DNA from: Cognatundibacterium squillarum
GTDB lineage: Bacteria > Pseudomonadota > Gammaproteobacteria > Burkholderiales > Burkholderiaceae_D
Direction of reading: 5' to 3'
DNA: 64,000 nt
Assembly (NCBI RefSeq): GCF_014652435.1
Contig: NZ_BMYU01000001.1
Location: 372,001 to 436,000 of the forward strand
The position numbers and the translations under genes are program-made. This document shows, in pieces, positions 56,917 through 64,000 of the stretch. Under the pieces are notes generated by a model. It did no database searches. It was not told where the DNA came from and was given only the letters and a program-made list of their open reading frames with translations. Position 1 is the stretch's first letter. Every line of letters begins with the position of its first letter.

Positions 56917-58215
56917 TTACTCACTCTCCTGATCCAGCTTGCGTAAAAAAGCCAGCTTATCAGCGATCTTCAGCTCCAGACCGCGCGGTACTGGTTGGTA
57001 CCAGTCTGGCTTCTCGATACCGTCAGGAAAATAGTTTTCTCCTGCCGCGTAAGCGTGTGGCTCATCATGTGCGTAGCGATAAGCCTTGCCATAGCCAAGC
57101 TCGCTCATCAGTTTGGTCGGTGCATTGCGCAAATGAATCGGCACTTCCCGGCTTCTATCCTGCTTCACAAAAGCGCGTGCCTGTTTGTACGCCATATACC
57201 CCGCATTACTTTTTGCAGCAACCGCCAGATAAATCACCGCCTGTGCCAGCGCCAGCTCACCTTCCGGGCTGCCAAGCCGTTCAAACGTGGTCGCCGCATC
57301 ATTGGCGATTTGCATCGCGCGCGGATCAGCAAGGCCGATATCTTCCCATGCCATGCGCACGATGCGGCGCGACAGATACTGCGCATCCGCGCCGCCGTCC
57401 AGCATACGACACAGCCAGTACAGTGCTGCATCCGGATCAGAGCCACGCACTGACTTATGCAATGCCGAAATCTGGTCGTAAAAATTGTCACCGCCCTTAT
57501 CGAAACGGCGGCTGTTGAGGCTGAGCGCATTTTGTAAAAACTCAGCATTAATCTGTGTTTTTCCGGCGGCAGATGCTGCGGAAGCGATTTGCTCCAGCAA
57601 ATTCAGAAATCGTCTGGCGTCGCCGTCTGCGTAACCAATCAGAATCTGGATTGCTGGCTCATCAAACGCTAAATCGTGAATCACTTCTGCGCGGGCACGT
57701 TCCAGCAACTGGCGTAATTCGTCATCCGTCAGCGATTTCAGAACGTAGACCTGCGCACGGCTCAGCAACGCAGAATTGACTTCAAATGAAGGGTTTTCGG
57801 TGGTTGCACCAATGAAGGTAATCAGTCCGCTTTCCGCGTAAGGCAGCAACGCATCCTGTTGCGACTTATTAAAGCGATGAATCTCATCGACAAACAGAAT
57901 CGTGCGTCGGCCGCGCTGCAGATATTGCTCAGCCTGCTCCATCGCGGCGCGAATATCTTTGACGCCGGAAAATACCGCCGACAACGCAATAAATTCGCAA
58001 TCGAAAGAATGGGCAGTTAAGCGGGCCAGCGTGGTTTTACCCACGCCGGGTGGTCCCCAGAAAATCATGGAATGTGGCTTGCCGGACTGAAAAGCCAGCC
58101 GCAGCGGCTTGCCTTCGCCCAGCAAATGACTCTGCCCGACCACATCTGACAATTTTTTCGGGCGCAGGCTTTCCGCTAACGGTGCCTGCTGTTCCTGCGA
58201 AAACAAATCATTCAT
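56917..58215 (-). CDS. rarA: Replication-associated recombination protein A
   Basis: This 432-residue AAA+ ATPase of the MgsA/RarA/WRNIP1 family acts at stalled replication forks. Walker A is GPPGVGKTTLARL, Walker B LFVDEIHRF, followed by sensor 1 (FIGATTENPSFEVNSALLSR). The C-terminal tetramerisation part contains RRIVRMAWEDIGLADPRAM and HLRNAPTKLMSELGYGKAYRYAHDEP. It starts five bases after the lolA stop, and the lolA-rarA order is typical for proteobacteria. Confidence 0.95.
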   Translation of the reverse strand: MNDLFSQEQQAPLAESLRPKKLSDVVGQSHLLGEGKPLRLAFQSGKPHSMIFWGPPGVGKTTLARLTAHSFDCEFIALSAVFSGVKDIRAAMEQAEQYLQRGRRTILFVDEIHRFNKSQQDALLPYAESGLITFIGATTENPSFEVNSALLSRAQVYVLKSLTDDELRQLLERARAEVIHDLAFDEPAIQILIGYADGDARRFLNLLEQIASAASAAGKTQINAEFLQNALSLNSRRFDKGGDNFYDQISALHKSVRGSDPDAALYWLCRMLDGGADAQYLSRRIVRMAWEDIGLADPRAMQIANDAATTFERLGSPEGELALAQAVIYLAVAAKSNAGYMAYKQARAFVKQDRSREVPIHLRNAPTKLMSELGYGKAYRYAHDEPHAYAAGENYFPDGIEKPDWYQPVPRGLELKIADKLAFLRKLDQESE

Positions 58216-58220
58216 ACCGC

Positions 58221-58871
58221 TTACGGACGCAGTACGTCGGCACCGGCTGGCACCACAAATTTAAACTGATCCGGCTTCAGCGCAGGGTTTCTCTCCATGT
58301 TTTTCAGCGTGACCAGAGAAACTTGCCCGAAGCTGTCGCGCAATTCCAGCGCATACGGCAAGCCATCTTTCATTCCCACGCCGATGTGCTCAAATTGGGA
58401 ATCTTTGGCTTTGGGAATCGCATCCAGCCATTCCATACCCTGCTTCTGACCGGCTTCTTTCAGTGTGAAATTCTTGTCCAGTTCAGCCGTACCGGAAACA
58501 CCGAACAATATCGCTGCCGGACTGGAGCCAAGTGAGTTGCCGAGATCCCGTATCGTGACCTGATTCAAATCTTTATCGTACAAAAAAAGTTTGTCGCCAT
58601 CAGCCTGCAGCACTTGCTCGTAAGGCTTTTGATAAATCCAGATAAATTTACCCGGACGCGCAAAAACAAAATTACCGCTGAGCGTTTTTGTCACTTTCGG
58701 CGCGCCATTCGTCATGCGCACCTGCTGCTGCACAAACTCGCCTTTAGCACTTTTTGTTTGTGCAGCAAACTGGCGAAATTGCTCAACGGCAGAAGCAAAT
58801 GCCGCTTGCGAAAACAATAAACCCGATGCGGTTGCCATCAGCAAACCGGCTTTCATCAACATACGACGCAA
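58221..58871 (-). CDS. lolA: Outer-membrane lipoprotein carrier protein LolA
   Basis: This 216-residue periplasmic chaperone carries lipoproteins from LolCDE to LolB. The signal peptide ends near LFSQAAFA. The open-barrel signature is visible as AKGEFVQQQ, GNFVFARPGKFIWIYQKPYEQVLQADGDKLFLYDKDLNQV in pieces, and the C-terminal FKFVVPAGADVLRP. It lies between ftsK and rarA on one strand. Confidence 0.94.
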   Translation of the reverse strand: MRRMLMKAGLLMATASGLLFSQAAFASAVEQFRQFAAQTKSAKGEFVQQQVRMTNGAPKVTKTLSGNFVFARPGKFIWIYQKPYEQVLQADGDKLFLYDKDLNQVTIRDLGNSLGSSPAAILFGVSGTAELDKNFTLKEAGQKQGMEWLDAIPKAKDSQFEHIGVGMKDGLPYALELRDSFGQVSLVTLKNMERNPALKPDQFKFVVPAGADVLRP

Positions 58872-58923
58872 AAGAATTCCTTTCGAATTGACTTACTTTG
58901 CCTGCTTATTTATTCCTGCTTAC

Positions 58924-61266
58924 TTATTCCTGATTATTCCCTGCAGGAACCAGAATTTCGCGATTGCCATTTGACTGCATAGAAGAGACCACGCCGGAGG
59001 CTTCCATTTGCTCCAGCAAACGGGCAGCGCGGTTGTAACCAATCCGCAAATGGCGCTGCACCAGAGAAATCGAAGCGCGGCGGTTCTTCAGAACAATCGC
59101 CACCGCCTGGTCGTACAGAGCATCTGACTCCGTACCGCCTTCTGCACCACCGCCTGCTGCTGCACCGCCTTCTTCGGACAGCGTACCGCCTTCCAGAATA
59201 CCTTCGATGTAATTCGGCTCGCCCTGCTCTTTCAGATGCTCCACCACGCGATGTACTTCGTCATCCGACACAAAAGCGCCATGAACGCGAATCGGCAATG
59301 CAGTGCCCGGCGGCATGTACAGCATGTCACCCATACCAAGCAGGGTTTCCGCGCCCATCTGGTCAAGAATCGTACGGGAATCGATCTTACTGCTGACCTG
59401 AAACGCAATACGGGTTGGAATATTCGCTTTAATCAGACCGGTAATCACATCCACCGACGGACGCTGCGTTGCCAGAATTAAGTGAATACCGGCTGCACGG
59501 GCTTTTTGAGCGATACGCGCAATCAGCTCTTCCACCTTTTTACCGACCACCATCATCAGATCTGCCAGCTCATCAATAATGATGACAATGGTTGGCAACT
59601 TATCCAGCGGCTCCGGCGCATCCGGTGTCAGGCTGAACGGGTTAGGAATTTTTTCTTCCTTGCGATTAGCTTCGGCGATCTTTGCGTTGTATCCGGCCAG
59701 ATTACGCACGCCAAGCTTAGACATCAGCTTATAGCGACGTTCCATTTCCGACACCGCCCAGTTCAGCGCGTGGCCTGCTTGCCGCATGTCCGTGACAACC
59801 GGCGCCAGCAAATGCGGAATCCCTTCATACACCGACATTTCCAGCATTTTCGGATCGATCAGAATCATCCGCACATCGTTCGGATCCGACTTATACAGCA
59901 GCGACAAAATCGTCGCATTAATACCGACCGACTTACCGGAGCCGGTCGTACCAGCAATCAGCAAATGCGGCATTTTAGCGAGGTCCGCGACAATCGGATT
60001 ACCGGCAATATCCTTACCCAGTGCCACAGTCAGTGCGGACTGGCTGTCGTTGTAAACTTTCGAGCCGAGAATTTCAGTCAGACGCACAATCTGACGCTTA
60101 GGATTCGGCAATTCGAGGCCCATGAAATTTTTGCCCGGAATTGTCTCCACCACGCGAATCGACGTCAGTGCAAGTGAACGCGCGAGATCGCGCGCCAGAT
60201 TCACAATCTGGCTGCCTTTGACTCCGGTGGCAGGCTCAATCTCATAACGGGTAATAACAGGCCCCGGATAGGCCGCAACGACTTTGGCCTCGACGCCAAA
60301 ATCGGAAAGTTTTTTCTCAATCAGGCGACTGGTGAATTCCAGTGTCTGAACACTGACCGTTTCCTGCGCAGGCGGCGCTTCATCCAGCAAACCCAGCGGC
60401 GGCAGGTTGGTGTCCGGCAGTTCATTGAACAGCGACACCTGCTTCTCTTTCTCAACCCGTTCGGATTTTTGTACCGCAACCACCTGTGGTTCTATGCGTA
60501 CCGGTGCAGCCTCGGTAATCTTAGCGCGCTCCTGAACAATGGCTTCTTCACGTTTTACTGCTGCGGTTTGTCCCATTCGGCGGTCTTCTGCTGCCGCAAT
60601 CTGATCCTGTACCGATACAAATAACCACTCAACGCCCGCGCCTATTTTCTCTGCAATGGTCAGCCACGACATTTGAAAATACAAACTGAGGCCCAGCGCC
60701 AGCATTAGCAACAACAGCAGTGTCGCACCGGTGAAGCCGAGTACTCCTTGCAGTAAATTGCCAACGATATTTCCGAGTACTCCGCCCGGTTCCAGCGGCA
60801 ATGGCAGCTTGTGCGAATACAAACGCAGATACTCAATCCCCATCGATCCGGTAAGGATCATGGCGAAACCCAGTTTACGACCGATGATGTGCAGAAGGTT
60901 TTCCTTGTCCTCATCCAGTTCCGGCTTTAATGCAAGCCGGCCTGATAAAGTCCTGTACGAAACCATCACTTGCCTGACACCACCGACAATCCACCACCAG
61001 GCGGAAGCGCCGAAGACGTAAAACAAAACATCTGACAGCCAGGCACCGAACTTGCCACCCAGATTATGGACGTGCAGCACATCACGCGCCTGAGACCAGC
61101 CCGGATCAAGCTTTGAATAGCTGCCAAGAATCAGCACCAGACAAATGGTCAGCGCGGCGAAGATAATCCAGCGCGCCTCCATCAGCAGAACAAACATCCT
61201 GCCAGGCAACGGCGGCAATGCTGTTGTCTTCTCTGTACGTTTATAAGCTTCGTTTCCTGATGTCAT
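58924..61266 (-). CDS. ftsK: DNA translocase FtsK
   Basis: This 780-residue protein couples chromosome dimer resolution to division. The N-terminal membrane domain has about four helices; a short linker (about 220-340) is unusually compact beside E. coli FtsK. The motor domain carries Walker [15 protein letters not shown], Walker [15 protein letters not shown] and the family signature [23 protein letters not shown]. The C-terminal gamma winged helix ([26 protein letters not shown]) binds KOPS. ATG at 61266 is preferred; the upstream 22 codons lie in the promoter region. Confidence 0.95.
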   Translation of the reverse strand: MTSGNEAYKRTEKTTALPPLPGRMFVLLMEARWIIFAALTICLVLILGSYSKLDPGWSQARDVLHVHNLGGKFGAWLSDVLFYVFGASAWWWIVGGVRQVMVSYRTLSGRLALKPELDEDKENLLHIIGRKLGFAMILTGSMGIEYLRLYSHKLPLPLEPGGVLGNIVGNLLQGVLGFTGATLLLLLMLALGLSLYFQMSWLTIAEKIGAGVEWLFVSVQDQIAAAEDRRMGQTAAVKREEAIVQERAKITEAAPVRIEPQVVAVQKSERVEKEKQVSLFNELPDTNLPPLGLLDEAPPAQETVSVQTLEFTSRLIEKKLSDFGVEAKVVAAYPGPVITRYEIEPATGVKGSQIVNLARDLARSLALTSIRVVETIPGKNFMGLELPNPKRQIVRLTEILGSKVYNDSQSALTVALGKDIAGNPIVADLAKMPHLLIAGTTGSGKSVGINATILSLLYKSDPNDVRMILIDPKMLEMSVYEGIPHLLAPVVTDMRQAGHALNWAVSEMERRYKLMSKLGVRNLAGYNAKIAEANRKEEKIPNPFSLTPDAPEPLDKLPTIVIIIDELADLMMVVGKKVEELIARIAQKARAAGIHLILATQRPSVDVITGLIKANIPTRIAFQVSSKIDSRTILDQMGAETLLGMGDMLYMPPGTALPIRVHGAFVSDDEVHRVVEHLKEQGEPNYIEGILEGGTLSEEGGAAAGGGAEGGTESDALYDQAVAIVLKNRRASISLVQRHLRIGYNRAARLLEQMEASGVVSSMQSNGNREILVPAGNNQE

Positions 61267-61380
61267 AAAAACCTGAAATGCATGCTGCAACAGCAAAATG
61301 ACAAGATAGCATGTAAGCCTGTGCTGCAGCAAACCCGCTCAGCGGTTTGCCGCCGCTTGGTCTATAATTCGGCCTGCTGA

Positions 61381-62418
<1,038 letters not shown>

Positions 62419-62436
62419 TATCGCTCACGGACGGCT

Positions 62437-63072
62437 ATGGCAAATCTGAAAAATTTCGCTGATCTCAAGTCACTTTCCGCTCAGTTAAAAGCAGAAAGTG
62501 AGAAAAAAGCGCGCGAAAGAGCCTTACGTGAAGAAGAAATGCGTAAGGCAGCTGCAGAAGCTAACATTTTCAGAACTGCAGTGGCCGGCGTCACACCGGT
62601 ACGTACAGTGCAACGTCACGTACCGGAAACTCAACGCCCTGCTCCACTGCCGTTTCAGCATATCGCTGATGAGCAGGCGGCGTTAATGGAGTCCCTTTCT
62701 GATGAATTTGACGCTGAGTCCTTGCTGGAAACGGATGAAGCACTGAGCTATGCCCGCCCGGGGGTAGGCCCTGATGTCGTCAGAAAATTACGTAAAGGCA
62801 ACTGGGTTATTCAGGCGCAACTGGATTTGCATGGGAAGCGTCGCGATCAGGCCAGAGAAAGTCTCGGAGAGTTTCTGAGAAAATGCTGCAAAAACGGGAC
62901 ACGCTGCGTACGCATTATTCATGGCAAAGGAAATGGCTCGATGAATAAAGAACCAGTTCTGAAGCACAAAGTCAGAACATGGCTGGTACAGAAAGAGGAA
63001 GTTCTGGCATTTTCGCAGGCAACAGCCGCAGACGGCGGATCTGGCGCCCTGATCGTTTTACTGCAATCATAG
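62437..63072 (+). CDS. Smr-domain protein (putative endonuclease, SmrA/SmrB-like)
   Basis: This 211-residue protein has a charged helical N-terminus and a C-terminal Smr domain: LDLHGKRRDQARESLGEFL and RIIHGKGNGSMNKEPVLKHKV. The LDLHG and HGKG motifs are those of MutS2-tail and SmrB-type nucleases; SmrB cleaves mRNA between collided ribosomes in E. coli. It lies downstream of trxB with 18 bases between. Confidence 0.9.
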   Translation: MANLKNFADLKSLSAQLKAESEKKARERALREEEMRKAAAEANIFRTAVAGVTPVRTVQRHVPETQRPAPLPFQHIADEQAALMESLSDEFDAESLLETDEALSYARPGVGPDVVRKLRKGNWVIQAQLDLHGKRRDQARESLGEFLRKCCKNGTRCVRIIHGKGNGSMNKEPVLKHKVRTWLVQKEEVLAFSQATAADGGSGALIVLLQS

Positions 63073-63126
63073 AGATAATTGCCAAACAGGCCGTAGGCAT
63101 ACATTTTGGCGAAGGTGGTACAAAAT

Positions 63127-64000
63127 TCAGTTTTTGAACTTGCCGTCTGCCCCGATTACCGTCATTTCAACAAACCTGGAACCATTATGACTGGTTCGAG
63201 AAAACTGAATATCAAAGCCGCTAAGGGCGTAAGTCCGCGTATTGATGGTCTCAAGTGCTGAAATGAATTTCTCACGCGTCAGTTCAGGGCCTGCCCTCCT
63301 CAGCCCCTCGACAAACACTTTTGCCGCGATATAGCCCTCAAAGCTGGAAAAATTCAACTGTTCATAGCCAGCTTTTCGCATTACGGCTGCGTACTCATTC
63401 ACCAGAGGATTTGCCGTTGTCCATGGAAACGGAACAACCTGAGATATCACGACGCCATGCGCATCTTTACCAAGCAAATCCATCAAGGCCTGACCACCGA
63501 CAAATGAAACGTTGTAGAACTGTCCGGCAAATCCACGATCACGCATTTGTCGTATCAACGCTGCAGAGGAACTGTACGCACTGATCTGAACAACGACTTC
63601 TGGCTTCTTCAGCATCAGCCGCTGAACGGCTGCACCCACATCCGTACTGTTACGCTCGACTGTCGCCGTTTCGACCAGACTCAGATTACGTTTTCTGAGT
63701 GCATTTTCGATGCCGGCTAAACCAGCAAGACCGTAGGCATCATTCTGATAAAAAACGGCAATCTTCCGAATTCCCATTCTTACAGAACGGTCAATCAGAA
63801 ATTCCGTTTCATCGTTATATCCTGCACGGATATTAAAAACAAACCGGTTGAATGGCTCACGCATCGAGGACGCACCAGTCAACGGTGCAAAAAACGGAAT
63901 CCGGACCGCATTCACGATCGGAATTGCCGCATTGCTGGTAGGTGTACCGACATAGCCAAACAATGCAAATACATTCTCTTTTGCAATCAGTATTCTTGTG
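63127..64000 (-). CDS. Periplasmic branched-chain amino acid-type binding protein (3' part)
   Basis: The frame runs on to the right edge of the window (residues read ...RILIAKENVFALFGYVG), so the gene's start lies outside. The visible ~290 residues are a Peripla_BP_6/LivJ-like fold: GYVGTPTSNAAIPIVN, KIAVFYQNDAYGLAGLAGIENALRKR, VVVQISAYSSSAALIRQMRDRG and SFEGYIAAKVFVEGLRRAG. Such proteins deliver amino acids, amides or aromatic acids to ABC transporters. No transporter genes are in the window. Confidence 0.85.
   Translation of the reverse strand, partial: TRILIAKENVFALFGYVGTPTSNAAIPIVNAVRIPFFAPLTGASSMREPFNRFVFNIRAGYNDETEFLIDRSVRMGIRKIAVFYQNDAYGLAGLAGIENALRKRNLSLVETATVERNSTDVGAAVQRLMLKKPEVVVQISAYSSSAALIRQMRDRGFAGQFYNVSFVGGQALMDLLGKDAHGVVISQVVPFPWTTANPLVNEYAAVMRKAGYEQLNFSSFEGYIAAKVFVEGLRRAGPELTREKFISALETINTRTYALSGFDIQFSRTSHNGSRFVEMTVIGADGKFKN

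Overview
The window is 64 kb of chromosome from a Gram-negative betaproteobacterium, most likely Burkholderiales and probably Oxalobacteraceae. The evidence is gene order and protein character: pyrG-kdsA-eno-ftsB, moeA-moaD-moaE, a trxB/ftsK divergent pair followed by lolA-rarA-serS, plus LolA, an LpxR-like protein and a TonB-dependent receptor. The assignment rests on family recognition, not on a database search.

Layout. 1-4 kb (minus): an aerobic CoA-dependent aromatic pathway, a 2-aminobenzoate/benzoate-type CoA ligase coupled to a monooxygenase/old-yellow-enzyme fusion. 4-8.5 kb: ftsB, eno, kdsA, pyrG. 8.5-14.3 kb: LpxR-like deacylase, an alpha/beta hydrolase, comEC, a TatD-type nuclease and rraA. 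14.4-18.2 kb: an AT-rich island holding a two-gene operon, a NACHT NTPase overlapping a RelA/SpoT-domain protein. It follows a (TAATC)11 tandem repeat and is bracketed by two same-orientation copies of an interspersed repeat. 18.2-27 kb: MFS transporter, AraC regulator, small monooxygenase, clpB behind a sigma-32-like promoter, a membrane protein with a C-terminal cold-shock-like domain, and proline iminopeptidase. 27-34 kb: TonB receptor, a BlaI repressor coupled to an M56 peptidase fused to an S11 DD-peptidase, a DEAD-box helicase and a QueG-like Fe-S protein. 34-37 kb: crcB, moaE, moaD, moeA and a glycine-zipper lipoprotein. 37-44 kb: a PhnD-type binding protein with a hybrid histidine kinase and a phosphopantetheinyl transferase, then a Cache histidine kinase with a secreted Cache protein. 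44.7-47.4 kb: alcohol dehydrogenase and an M16 peptidase.

47.5-52.1 kb is a second AT-rich accessory island: a HerA-type ATPase operon with a DUF4297/Cap4-like nuclease and a frameshifted IS5-family element, lying against the 3' side of tRNA-Ser(CGA). 52.3-64 kb returns to core genes: an EAL-CBS-GGDEF protein, serS, a zinc-ribbon membrane protein, rarA, lolA, ftsK, trxB, an Smr protein and a substrate-binding protein cut by the window edge.

The two accessory islands look like antiphage defence loci. The NACHT-RelA/SpoT pair is the best candidate for a little-described system: a STAND-type sensor ATPase coupled by an 11-nt overlap to a putative nucleotide pyrophosphokinase effector, with a possible phase-variable upstream repeat. 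An interspersed element of about 83 bp (six copies recognised by eye) occurs in the intergenic spaces, four of them between convergent genes.
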